Of a DNA stretch of 64,000 bases, positions 1 through 8,701 are shown in pieces (the stretch's first letter is position 1; the number at the start of each line of letters is the position of its first letter). Source of the stretch: Pandoraea pnomenusa (lineage in GTDB: Bacteria; Pseudomonadota; Gammaproteobacteria; Burkholderiales; Burkholderiaceae). Below the pieces are notes generated by a model. The model was not told the origin of the DNA. It did no database searches and saw nothing but the letters and a program-made list of their open reading frames with translations. The position numbers and the translations under genes were made by a program. Location of the stretch: NCBI RefSeq assembly GCF_000767615.3, contig NZ_CP009553.3, forward strand, positions 2,170,001-2,234,000, given 5' to 3'.

Positions 1-1227
1 TTCAAGGCCGATCGACAGCCGTACCGTGCCCTCACCGATGCCCGCCGCCGCCAACGCCGCGGTGTCCATGCGGAAGTGCGTGGTCGAGGCGGGATGAATC
101 ACGAGCGAGCGTGCGTCGCCAACGTTGGCGAGATGCGAGAACAGCTGCAGCGACTCGATGAAACGCCGTCCGGCTTCGCGATCGCCCTTCAGGTCGAAGC
201 TGAACACGGCGCCCGCACCGCGCGGCAACAATTGCTTGGCGAGCGCGTAATCCGGATGCGATGGCAACTCCGGGTAGGCCACGCTCGCCACCGCGTCGTG
301 GCCGGCAAGGAATTCCACGACACGACGGGCATTTTCGACGTGCCGCGCCATTCGCAACGGCAGCGTCTCGACGCCTTGCAGCAGTTGCCAGGCCGCCTGC
401 GGATGCAGGCAGGCGCCGAAATCGCGCAGACCCTCCCGTCGCGCGCGCAGCAGGAACGGAGCGACGGAGTTCTCTTCGGCGAAAACCATGCCGTGAAAGC
501 CGTCGTATGGTTGCGTCAGTTCGGGAAACTTGCCGCTTTTGTCGAAATCGAAGGTGCCGCCGTCGACCAGCACGCCGCCGATCGTGGTGCCGTGACCGCC
601 CAGAAACTTGGTGGCCGAATGGTAGACCAGGTCGGCGCCATGATCGAACGGCCGGATGAGCCATGGTGTGGTGAAGGTGCTGTCGACCAGCAATGGCACG
701 CCGGCGTCGTGAGCGATCTGTGCGACGCGTGGGATATCCAGGACATCGATGCCCGGATTGCCGAGGGTCTCGCCGAAGAGCAACCGGGTCTGCGGGCGCA
801 CGGCGGCGCGCCAGCCATCGATGTCGCCGGGGCGCACGAACGTGGTCTCGATGCCGAAGCGCCGCATCGTGTAGTGCAACAGGTTGTGCGAGCCGCCGTA
901 CAGCGCGCTCGATGCCACGATGTGCGATCCCGCACCCATCAGCGTGGCGATGGCCAGGTGCAGCGCCGCTTGCCCGCTGGCCGTCGAAATGGCGCCGACC
1001 CCGTTCTCCAGCGCGGCCATGCGCTCCTCGAACACCGCGTTGGTCGGATTCGAGATACGCGAGTAGACATGGCCGGCGCGCTCCATATTGAACAGCGCCG
1101 CAGCCTGATCGGCATCGGAGAAGACGAAGGAGGTGGTCTGGTAGATCGGCGTGGCGCGCGCCCCCGTGGCGGGGTCGGGCGCGGCCCCGGCGTGCAGGGC
1201 GAGCGTGTCGAAGTGCGGTACGGACAT
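1..1227 (-). CDS. metY: O-acetylhomoserine aminocarboxypropyltransferase (3' end cut by window edge)
   Basis: PLP enzyme of the Cys/Met metabolism family that makes homocysteine (or methionine) from O-acetylhomoserine and sulfide/thiol in the cytoplasm. The reading frame is open from an ATG at 1227 to the window edge: 409 codons starting MSVPHFDTLALHAGA, with the family's GHVYSRISNPTN and ASGQAAL segments and the PLP lysine in SATKFLGGHG. The family is usually about 430 residues, so only some 20 C-terminal residues are missing. A GAGG lies 12 nt upstream of the ATG. O-succinylhomoserine sulfhydrylase (MetZ) is the main alternative; length and the N-terminus favour MetY. Confidence 0.88.
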   Translation of the reverse strand, partial: MSVPHFDTLALHAGAAPDPATGARATPIYQTTSFVFSDADQAAALFNMERAGHVYSRISNPTNAVFEERMAALENGVGAISTASGQAALHLAIATLMGAGSHIVASSALYGGSHNLLHYTMRRFGIETTFVRPGDIDGWRAAVRPQTRLLFGETLGNPGIDVLDIPRVAQIAHDAGVPLLVDSTFTTPWLIRPFDHGADLVYHSATKFLGGHGTTIGGVLVDGGTFDFDKSGKFPELTQPYDGFHGMVFAEENSVAPFLLRARREGLRDFGACLHPQAAWQLLQGVETLPLRMARHVENARRVVEFLAGHDAVASVAYPELPSHPDYALAKQLLPRGAGAVFSFDLKGDREAGRRFIESLQLFSHLANVGDARSLVIHPASTTHFRMDTAALAAAGIGEGTVRLSIGLE

Positions 1228-1639
1228 GTCGAAGAGGACCTCGCGGTTGGCTTGACGTTGACCTGACGTTGACGGCTGACGTGGACTTTACGTATACGGC
1301 AATCCTAGCATCCCCTTCGTCGTCGGCGGCACGCTTTGCGGCTTGGATCAGGGAAATTGCGGTGTTGTCCGATGCCACGCATGCGGCGATGTCCGATCGA
1401 TGGCTCGGCATTGGCCGAGAACCCGCGTCGCACGGTCATGTGCGCGCCAATTGCCTTTCCTTTTCAGACGCTTTCCGATAGCATCCATTGAACGGGTTCC
1501 AACCATTATTTATACGGAGACAGCGGCGTTCGCGCCGGCGCTCCGTCTCGCAAGCCGAAGTCTGGGCGAAGTCCGGCAATACGTCGCGCGGCAGCGTTCC
1601 GCCACGATTGCCCGAGCAACACAATGAGGAGTGTGTGCC
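1228..1639. other. Divergent intergenic region between metY and the CBS gene
   Basis: About 410 bp without a convincing gene. It holds the leader of metY on one strand, with three direct copies of a 10-mer close to TGACGTTGAC at 1253, 1264 and 1277, and a candidate sigma70 promoter for the CBS gene on the other strand. I see no riboswitch fold that I can name. Confidence 0.6.
1488..1516 (+). promoter_or_regulatory. Candidate sigma70 promoter of the CBS-domain gene
   Basis: TTGAAC (1488-1493), 17-bp spacer, TATACG (1511-1516). It lies about 125 nt before the start codon and is the best -35/-10 pair in the region. Inferred from sequence only. Confidence 0.4.
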
Positions 1640-2095
1640 ATGCGTGTGTCTGACATCCTGAAAGTAAAGGGCAACACCCTGTTCACCGTGACCCCGGAGA
1701 CACCGCTTGCCGACGCCGTCGACACGATGGCAGAGCACGACATCGGTTCGCTGGTCGTCATGGAGTATGGCGATCTTGTGGGCATGCTCACGTTCCGGGA
1801 AATCATCAACACGATCAGCAAGAACGGCGGCACCGTCGGTGGCTCCACGATCCGCAAGGTCATGGACGATCATCCGCTGACGTGCACGCCGGAAACGGAT
1901 GTGAACGAGGTCCGTCGCATGATGCTCGAGCGCCATGCCCGTTACCTGCCGGTGATGGACAACCGCACGCTCATGGGTGTGATTTCCTTCTACGACGTGG
2001 CTCGGGCGGTCGTCGAGGAGCAGTCGTTCGAGAATCGCATGCTCAAGGCGTACATTCGCGACTGGCCTGCCGAGGAAGCGGAAAGCGCCAAGTGA
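1640..2095 (+). CDS. CBS-domain pair protein
   Basis: A 151-residue cytoplasmic protein made of two CBS motifs (roughly residues 8-60 and 75-130), a fold that binds adenine nucleotides and usually senses energy or nucleotide status. ATG 1640 is chosen because GAGGA ends 9 nt upstream; a GTG three codons earlier sits too close to that site. Its stop codon overlaps the GTG start of the next gene (GTGA), so the two are probably translationally coupled. What it regulates cannot be read from the sequence. Confidence 0.85.
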   Translation: MRVSDILKVKGNTLFTVTPETPLADAVDTMAEHDIGSLVVMEYGDLVGMLTFREIINTISKNGGTVGGSTIRKVMDDHPLTCTPETDVNEVRRMMLERHARYLPVMDNRTLMGVISFYDVARAVVEEQSFENRMLKAYIRDWPAEEAESAK

Positions 2096-4011
2096 GCGAG
2101 GCCAGCCAGCGCGGGGCACGCGGCGAGGGCCACCAATCACGACTGCTGAAACAACGGCGTTTCGCGCCGTTTTTCTGGACGCAGTTCCTGGGTGCAATGA
2201 ACGACAACGTGTTCAAGATCGCGTTCACGTCGCTCGTCACCTATCACGCATCGCTGTTTCAGGACGTCGACGGCAAGACCGCGGCGTTTCTGATCTCGGC
2301 GATCTTCATCGCACCGTTTCTGCTGTTCTCCGCCACGAGTGGTCAGATCGCCGACAAGTGGGACAAGGCGCGCCTGATTCGCTTCGTCAAAACGCTCGAG
2401 ATTGGCATCATGGTCGTGGGCGCCGCCGGATTTCTCTGGACAAGTGCACCGCTGCTGTACGTTTGCACGTTCCTGATGGGCCTGCATTCCACGCTCTTCG
2501 GGCCGGTGAAGTACGCGTATCTTCCGCAGCATCTCGCCAATCATGAGCTGGTCGGCGGCAACGGACTGGTGGAGATGGGCACGTTCGTCGCCATTCTGAT
2601 TGGCACGATCGTGGGCGGCGAGCTGGCCGGCGCGGGGGCGGGGTCGTTGCCGTGGATCGGCGGCGTGTGCCTGACGCTGGCGGTGCTCGGGCGTCTGGTG
2701 TCGACCTGGGTGCCGCAAACGCCGGCGGCGCAACCGGATCTGCGCATCAATTGGAACCCGCTCACGGAAACGTGGCGCAACCTGCGCATTGCGCGCACGG
2801 ATCGGGCCGTTTTTCAAAGCCTGCTCGGCATCTCCTGGCTCTGGTTCCTCGGTGCCACGTTTCTCGCCTCGTTCTTCAATTTCGCGCATGACGTGCTCGG
2901 CGCCGATCCGAGCGTCGTGACACTGCTGCTCGCGATGTTCTCCGTGGGCATCGGCGTGGGGTCGCTCCTGTGCGAACGACTCTCGGGCGGGAAAGTGGAG
3001 ATCGGGCTGGTGCCTTTCGGCTCGATCGGCATGACGCTGTTCGCCGTCGATCTTTACTTCGCGAGCCGGGGCGGCACGCCGGGCGGTGCGCTCCAGTCCG
3101 TGGGCCAGTTTGTTGCACAACCGGCGCACTGGCGCATTCTTGCCGATCTGTTCCTGCTCGCGATGTTCGGCGGGTTCTACAGCGTGCCGCTGTACGCATT
3201 GATCCAGAGTCGAAGCGCACCCTCGCATCGTGCACGCATCATTGCCGCCAACAACATTCTCAACGCGTTGTTCATGGTCGTGTCCGCGCTCATGGCGATG
3301 ACGCTGACCAAGGCGGGCTTCACCGTCGATCAGTTGTATCTCGTCACGGGCATCCTCAACGCGCTGGTCGCGGTCTATCTCTATACGCTGCTTCCCGAGT
3401 TCCTCATCCGTTTCGTCATGTGGCTGTTGTTGCACACGGTCTACCGCATCGAGGTCAGAGGGGCGGACAAGATTCCGCACGAAGGCCCGTGCGTGCTGGT
3501 GTGCAATCACGTGAGCTTCGCCGATGCGGTGGTCATCGGCGCCTCCATTCGGCGGCCGGTCCGTTTCGTGATGGATCACCGGATCTTCCGAATTCCGGTG
3601 TTGTCGTGGTTCTTCCGCACGGTAAAGGCGATTCCCATCGCGCCCGCACACGAAGACGCCGAGGGGTTGGACCGCGCCTACACGCAGATCGCCGCTGCGC
3701 TGGAAGCGGGAGAGGTGGTTTGCCTCTTCCCCGAAGGCAAGCTGACCGCTTCGGGTGACCTGCAGGTGTTCCGGCAAGGCGTGCGGCGCATCATCGAGCG
3801 CACGCCGGTGCCCGTGGTGCCCATGGCGCTGCGCGGGCTTTGGGGCAGTTTCTTTTCGCGGCACGGCGGGGCGGCCATGACCCGTCCGTTCAAACGCGGC
3901 GTGCTCAATCGCCTGGAGCTGGTCATTGGCGAGCCGGTCGAACCGGCCCAGGCGTCTCCCGAGGTGCTGCGCGACAAGGTCCTCGAGCTTCGCGGCCCCT
4001 GGCCGGTCTGA
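2092..4011 (+). CDS. MFS lysophospholipid transporter fused to PlsC acyltransferase (LplT-Aas-like)
   Basis: Predicted inner-membrane protein of 639 residues. The first ~420 residues are a major-facilitator transporter resembling LplT (starts RFAPFFWTQFLGAMNDNVFK). The last ~200 residues are a 1-acyl-glycerophosphate-type acyltransferase with the catalytic HX4D motif (NHVSFADA) and a FPEGKLT block. In E. coli LplT and Aas are separate and Aas also carries an acyl-ACP synthetase domain; that domain is absent here. The likely role is uptake and re-acylation of lysophospholipids. The GTG start at 2092 overlaps the stop of the CBS gene; no ATG in frame fits better upstream of the conserved N-terminus. 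Confidence 0.85.
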   Translation: MSEASQRGARGEGHQSRLLKQRRFAPFFWTQFLGAMNDNVFKIAFTSLVTYHASLFQDVDGKTAAFLISAIFIAPFLLFSATSGQIADKWDKARLIRFVKTLEIGIMVVGAAGFLWTSAPLLYVCTFLMGLHSTLFGPVKYAYLPQHLANHELVGGNGLVEMGTFVAILIGTIVGGELAGAGAGSLPWIGGVCLTLAVLGRLVSTWVPQTPAAQPDLRINWNPLTETWRNLRIARTDRAVFQSLLGISWLWFLGATFLASFFNFAHDVLGADPSVVTLLLAMFSVGIGVGSLLCERLSGGKVEIGLVPFGSIGMTLFAVDLYFASRGGTPGGALQSVGQFVAQPAHWRILADLFLLAMFGGFYSVPLYALIQSRSAPSHRARIIAANNILNALFMVVSALMAMTLTKAGFTVDQLYLVTGILNALVAVYLYTLLPEFLIRFVMWLLLHTVYRIEVRGADKIPHEGPCVLVCNHVSFADAVVIGASIRRPVRFVMDHRIFRIPVLSWFFRTVKAIPIAPAHEDAEGLDRAYTQIAAALEAGEVVCLFPEGKLTASGDLQVFRQGVRRIIERTPVPVVPMALRGLWGSFFSRHGGAAMTRPFKRGVLNRLELVIGEPVEPAQASPEVLRDKVLELRGPWPV

Positions 4012-4176
4012 CGGCCACGGCGCGGCGCATTCCGAATGCGCCGCCCCGACCATCGGACGGTTCTCAAAATGCCGCCCTTTGCCCGATTGGCATCACGTTA
4101 TGCCGCATGGGGCGGGGCGATGCGGCGGGATCGCTGGCATAATAGGGCTTTCCCGTCCCACCCGACCTGATCCCGT

Positions 4177-5280
4177 ATGTCTGGCAATACGCTTGGAACC
4201 CTGTTTACCGTCACCACTTTCGGCGAATCGCATGGCCCGGCCATTGGCTGTGTGATCGATGGCTGCCCGCCGGGAATGGCGCTTGCGGAAGCCGACATTC
4301 AGCTGGAACTCGATCGCCGCCGTCCTGGCACGTCGCGTCATGTCACGCAGCGCAATGAGCCGGATGCCGTCGAGATTCTCTCGGGCGTGTTCGAAGGGGT
4401 GACAACGGGCACACCGATCGCGCTGCTGATCCGCAATACCGATCAGCGTAGCAAGGACTACGGCAATATCGTCCAGACGTTCCGTCCGGGGCATGCCGAC
4501 TACACTTACCTGCAAAAGTACGGCGTACGCGACTATCGCGGCGGCGGGCGTTCCTCGGCGCGCCTCACCGCGCCGGTGGTCGCGGCGGGCGCGGTGGCCA
4601 AGAAGTGGCTCGCCGAACGGTTTGGCGTGCAGGTGCGTGGCTGCATGACGCAACTGGGCGACATCGAGATTCCGCAGACCGACTGGTCGCAGGTGCCGCG
4701 GAACCCGTTTTTTGCCGCCGACGTGAATGTCGTCCCGCGGCTCGAAGCGTACATGGACGACCTGCGCAAGGCGGGCGACTCGGTCGGCGCGCGACTTCGC
4801 GTGGTGGCAACGGGCGTGCCGGTTGGCCTGGGCGAGCCGTTGTTCGACCGTCTCGACGCTGACATTGCTCACGCGATGATGGGCTTGAATGCGGTCAAGG
4901 GCGTCGAGATCGGCGCGGGCTTTCGCAGCGTGACCCAGAAGGGCTCCGAACATGGCGACGAACTGACGCCGCAGGGGTTCGTCGGCAACAACGCGGGCGG
5001 GATTCTCGGCGGTATCTCGACGGGGCAGGACATCGACGTTTCCATCGCGATCAAGCCGACCTCGAGCATTCGCACGCCGCGTCGCTCGATCGATATGGAC
5101 GGACAGCCGTCGACGGTCGAGACATTCGGTCGCCACGATCCCTGTGTGGGGATTCGCGCGACGCCGATCGCCGAAGCGCTGCTGGCACTCGTGCTGATCG
5201 ATCACGCGCTTCGTCACCGGGCGCAGTGCGGCGATGTGCACGTGAATACCCCGGTCATCGCGGCACGAGCGCCGGAGTGA
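4177..5280 (+). CDS. aroC: Chorismate synthase
   Basis: Converts 5-enolpyruvylshikimate-3-phosphate to chorismate, the last common step of aromatic amino-acid synthesis, using reduced FMN. The 367-residue product has the family signature GESHG near residue 16, the [10 protein letters not shown] block and the GGGRSSAR motif. Length matches the family. It is followed by a bidirectional terminator shared with the convergent lysozyme-inhibitor gene. Confidence 0.97.
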   Translation: MSGNTLGTLFTVTTFGESHGPAIGCVIDGCPPGMALAEADIQLELDRRRPGTSRHVTQRNEPDAVEILSGVFEGVTTGTPIALLIRNTDQRSKDYGNIVQTFRPGHADYTYLQKYGVRDYRGGGRSSARLTAPVVAAGAVAKKWLAERFGVQVRGCMTQLGDIEIPQTDWSQVPRNPFFAADVNVVPRLEAYMDDLRKAGDSVGARLRVVATGVPVGLGEPLFDRLDADIAHAMMGLNAVKGVEIGAGFRSVTQKGSEHGDELTPQGFVGNNAGGILGGISTGQDIDVSIAIKPTSSIRTPRRSIDMDGQPSTVETFGRHDPCVGIRATPIAEALLALVLIDHALRHRAQCGDVHVNTPVIAARAPE

Positions 5281-5353
5281 TTGTCGCGTGACGTGGCAGC
5301 GGGTCGTGCCGACGGGACAGTTCGAGCGTTAGCTCGAGCGCGACCTTCAGAGC

Positions 5354-5385
5354 AAAACGCCAGACCGATCGTCTGGCGTTTTTTT
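5354..5385. terminator. Bidirectional intrinsic terminator
   Basis: Perfect 10-bp stem AACGCCAGAC (5356-5365) / GTCTGGCGTT (5371-5380) with a 5-nt loop, A-tract before and T-tract after, located between aroC and the convergent lysozyme-inhibitor gene, so it can serve both strands. Confidence 0.9.
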
Positions 5386-5398
5386 CATGCGAGCGCGC

Positions 5399-5713
5399 TC
5401 ATTCTCGACATTGCGTGATCGGGCGCTCGTCCCCGGCCGTGTAAAGGGTGCCCTCGGGGCCCTTGCTCCACCACACCAGCGTGCGGCCCACGTGCTTTTC
5501 TCCGCTCGCGGCACGCGCTGGCTTGAGCACCTCGCGTTTGCCCATCCAGTACAACGTGACATCGCCACCGAGATGGTGATCGTCGTAGACGACCAACGCG
5601 ACGTGCTGGTTGTCGCACAGGTAGGACACCGACTTCGCCTGGACCGCACCGCAGCTCAGCGCGAGTGCGCCTGCCAATGCCGTGCCCGAGCGCCATACGG
5701 AAGTTCTCGACAT
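5399..5713 (-). CDS. MliC-family periplasmic lysozyme inhibitor
   Basis: Small exported protein (104 residues) with a signal peptide ending GAVQA|KS, then a domain like the membrane-bound inhibitor of C-type lysozyme: YLCDNQHVALVVY at the start, SGEKHVGRTLVWW in the middle and a closing Cys (ITQC), giving the expected disulfide pair. It lacks a lipobox, so it is probably soluble in the periplasm. An AGGAGG lies just upstream; two adjacent ATGs (5716, 5713) are possible. The frameshifted reading of the upstream ETF-QO gene would run over this gene. Confidence 0.75.
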   Translation of the reverse strand: MSRTSVWRSGTALAGALALSCGAVQAKSVSYLCDNQHVALVVYDDHHLGGDVTLYWMGKREVLKPARAASGEKHVGRTLVWWSKGPEGTLYTAGDERPITQCRE

Positions 5714-5898
5714 CATGCCTCCTCGCCATTGGCGTGGGTTCAAAATCCGTGAGACTGCCGTGCGGGCGCATCGGTTGCAGGCTCGATGGCGGGCGCGACG
5801 CCAAGCGCGAACCTGTCGCCCCGACACGAGCGCGGCACCCGCCACGAACGCGATCCGGCAAACAAAAACCGCCGGGCGAACCGGCGGCAACACGCGCT

Positions 5899-7568
5899 TT
5901 ACATGTTCGGGTAGTTCGGTCCGCCCCCCCCTCCGGCGTTACCCACACGATGTTCTGTGTCGGGTCCTTGATATCGCACGTCTTGCAATGCACGCAGTTC
6001 TGCGCATTGATCTGCAGACGCTCGGAATCGTCATCGTTCTTCACGAACTCGTACACGCCGGCCGGGCAATAGCGTTGCTCCGGCCCCGCGAACTCGGCCA
6101 GGTTGATGCCGACCGGCACGCTCGGATCCTTGAGCGTCAAATGGGCCGGCTGGTTCTCTTCATGGTTGGTGTTCGAGATGAAGACCGAAGACAGGCGATC
6201 GAACGTGAGCTTGCCATCCGGCTTCGGGTAGACGATCGGTTGGCATTGCGCCGCCGGCAGGAGGCATTCGTGATCGGCCTTCTTGCGGTGGATGGTCCAG
6301 GGCATCTTGCCGCCCAACAGCTTCTGCTCGATGCCGGTCATGAGCGTGGCGACCGTGAGGCCCTTCTTGAACCACTGCTTGAAGTTGCGCGCCTTGTTCA
6401 GCTCTTCGTGCAGCCAGGATTGCTCGAACGCCACCGGGTAGGCAGCGAGTTCGTCGCGCTGACGCGACGCGGCCAGCGCGTCGAAGGCGGCGTCGGCCGC
6501 CAGCATCCCGCTCTTGATCGCGGCGTGGCTGCCCTTGATGCGGCTCACATTGAGGAACCCGGCCTCGCAACCGACCAACGCGCCGCCCTTGAAGACGAGT
6601 TTCGGCAGCGCCAGCAGACCGCCCGCCGTAATCGCGCGCGCGCCATAGGAAATGCGTTTGCCGCCTTCCAGGAAATGGCGAATCGACGGGTGCGTCTTGT
6701 AGCGCTGGAATTCCTCGAACGGCGACAGGTACGGGTTGCTGTAGTCGAGGCCGACGATGAAGCCGACCGCAACCTGATGGTTCGGCAGGTGATAAAGGAA
6801 CGAGCCGCCGTACGTTTGTGCGTTGAGCGGCCAGCCGGCCGTGTGAATGACCAGGCCTTCCTTGTGCTTGGACGGATCGATCTCCCACAACTCCTTGATG
6901 CCCAGGCCGTAGGCTTGTGGATCGCGCCCTTCGTCGAGATTGAACTTGCGCATCAACTGGCGGCCGAGACTGCCGCGCGCGCCTTCGGAGAAGATCGTGT
7001 ACTTGGCGTGCAATTCCATGCCGAGCTGGAAGTTTTCCGTCGGCTCGCCGTCCTTGCCCACACCCATGTTGCCGGTCGCGACGCCCATGACGGCACCGTT
7101 CTCGTCGTACAGGATTTCCGCGGCGGGGAAACCCGGGAAGATCTCGACGCCGAGCGCCTCGGCCTGCTGGCCGAGCCAGCGGACAACGTTGCCCAGGCTG
7201 ATGACATAGTTGCCGTGATTCTGGAAGCATGCCGGCAGCAGCCACGACGGCGTGGAGGTCGCCCCCGTCTCATTGAGAAACAGGAAGCGGTCTTCGACGA
7301 CGGGGGTGTCGAGCGGCGCACCAAGTTCCTTCCAGTTGGGGATCAGCTCGGTCAGGGCGCGGGGGTCCATGACGGCGCCGGAGAGAATGTGGGCGCCGAT
7401 CTCCGAGCCCTTCTCCAGCACGCAAACGGAGATCTCCTTGCCTGCTTCCTGGGCACGTTGCTTCAAACGGATAGCCGTGGACAGGCCGGCCGGACCGCCG
7501 CCGACAACGACGACGTCATATTCCATCGACTCCCTCGGGCCGTACTGCTCAAGCAGCTTCGGATCCAT
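5899..7568 (-). CDS. Electron transfer flavoprotein-ubiquinone oxidoreductase, -1 frameshift near the 3' end
   Basis: Membrane-associated flavo-iron-sulfur enzyme that passes electrons from ETF (fatty-acid and amino-acid oxidation) to ubiquinone. The start MDPKLLEQYG at 7568 has AGGAG 7 nt upstream. FAD motif VVVGGGPAGLS follows at residue ~20, and the [4Fe-4S] ferredoxin segment (RYCPAGVYEF, NCVHCKTCDIKDPTQ) is at the C-terminus. After VTPEG the gene contains eight G (5924-5931 on the top strand as C); nine would give the family ending GGGGPNYPNM and a stop at 5899-5901. With eight, the frame runs on across the next gene to 5385. The span is 1670 nt, one base short of 557 codons. Either a real recent mutation or a homopolymer sequencing error. 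Confidence 0.9.
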
Positions 7569-7650
7569 TGATGCTCCTGTTATAAACGTTAGAATTCGTG
7601 GGTGCGGCCATTTTCCGGGAATGGGGAACACCTCGCAACCGCATATTAAT

Positions 7651-7666
7651 AGCACGATCGTTCGGT
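7651..7666. promoter_or_regulatory. Candidate TetR-type operator between ETF-QO and SDR genes
   Basis: AGCACGATCGTTCGGT is an imperfect palindrome centred on ACGATCGT, in the divergent promoter region of two genes plausibly tied to acyl-CoA oxidation. The right half CGTTCGGT resembles half-sites of fatty-acid TetR regulators; that resemblance is from memory and the regulator is not in this window. Confidence 0.35.
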
Positions 7667-7746
7667 ATGGTAGGTAGGAAGCTCTAGCGGCGTGCCTCGC
7701 GGCAGCGCCGTCATTCAATGGCGATCCGGGTCCGAGGGGGAAGACG

Positions 7747-8523
7747 ATGGGGCGTTCGCTGAATCTGGAAGGCAAGGTGGCGATGGTCACCGGCGCGTCG
7801 AGCGGGCTCGGCATGCAGTTCGCCAAGGTCCTCGCGCAGGCCGGCGCCAAGGTGGTGCTGGCCAGTCGCCGCGTGGAGCGGCTCAAGGAACTGCGTGCGG
7901 AAATCGAGGCGCAAGGCGGCGCGGCGCACGTGGTGCCGTTGGACGTGACCGACTACGACAGCATTCGGGCGGGCGTGGCGCATGCCGAGACCGAAGCAGG
8001 CGCGATCGACATTCTCATCAACAACTCCGGGGTATCGACGCAGCAGCGGCTGGTCGACGTCACGCCGCAGGAGTACGACTACGTGCTCGATACGAATACG
8101 CGCGGCGCGTTCTTCGTCGCGCAGGAAGTCGCCAAACGCATGATCCGGCGTGCCAAGGGCGATGCGCAGCGCCAGCATCGGATCATCAATGTGGCGTCGG
8201 TTGCGGGGCAGCGCGCGATTTCCATGCTCGGCGTGTATTGCGTGAGCAAAGCGGCGGTCATTCACATGACACGCGCGATGGCGCTCGAGTGGGGGCGTTT
8301 CAACATCAATGTGAACGCCCTGTGTCCGGGCTATATCGATACCGAGATCAACCACGAGCACTGGCAGACGGAAGCCGGTCGCAAGCTGGTGCAGATGTTG
8401 CCGCGCCAGCGCGTTGGTCAGCCCAGCGATCTCGACGGATTGATCCTGCTGCTTGCCTCGGACGACGCCCGATTCATCAACGGCTCGATCATGACGATCG
8501 ACGACGGACTGGCGGTCGGCTGA
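7747..8523 (+). CDS. SDR-family oxidoreductase
   Basis: Classical short-chain dehydrogenase of 258 residues with the cofactor motif TGASSGLG (~residue 16), NNSG at ~90, catalytic Ser in INVASVAG and the YCVSK Tyr/Lys pair. Probably an NAD(P)-dependent ketoacyl- or hydroxyacyl-type reductase. Divergent from ETF-QO, which suggests a role in lipid or acyl-CoA turnover, but the substrate cannot be told. Start ATG follows GAGGGGGA with good spacing. Confidence 0.85.
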   Translation: MGRSLNLEGKVAMVTGASSGLGMQFAKVLAQAGAKVVLASRRVERLKELRAEIEAQGGAAHVVPLDVTDYDSIRAGVAHAETEAGAIDILINNSGVSTQQRLVDVTPQEYDYVLDTNTRGAFFVAQEVAKRMIRRAKGDAQRQHRIINVASVAGQRAISMLGVYCVSKAAVIHMTRAMALEWGRFNINVNALCPGYIDTEINHEHWQTEAGRKLVQMLPRQRVGQPSDLDGLILLLASDDARFINGSIMTIDDGLAVG

Positions 8524-8701
8524 GCGCCGCGGCGGCGCGATCCGCAGGCGTTTGCCGATTGCGCAGGCTCGCTGCATTGCGGCAATCGGGGATTGTCCGA
8601 GGCAGCCAGCCAGATGGCCTCGAGCGCATAATTTCACGACGCTCACGGGATCGCAAAGGGCGTCGTGTTGACGTCGGATCCCGAATCATCTCGAGGACAC
8701 C

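Noticed and set aside
1228..1639. SAM/SAH riboswitch before metY
   Set aside because: No recognisable conserved core on the minus strand.
2137..4053. Long minus-strand ORF opposite the LplT-PlsC gene
   Set aside because: Composition is the His/Arg/Gln-rich mirror of a GC-rich coding strand; the plus-strand product has clear domain motifs.
5385..7886. An 833-codon reading of ETF-QO extending over the lysozyme-inhibitor gene and upstream of the usual start
   Set aside because: The N-terminal ~100 codons have no family resemblance and lie before a good RBS/ATG; the C-terminal extension arises from the eight-G frameshift.
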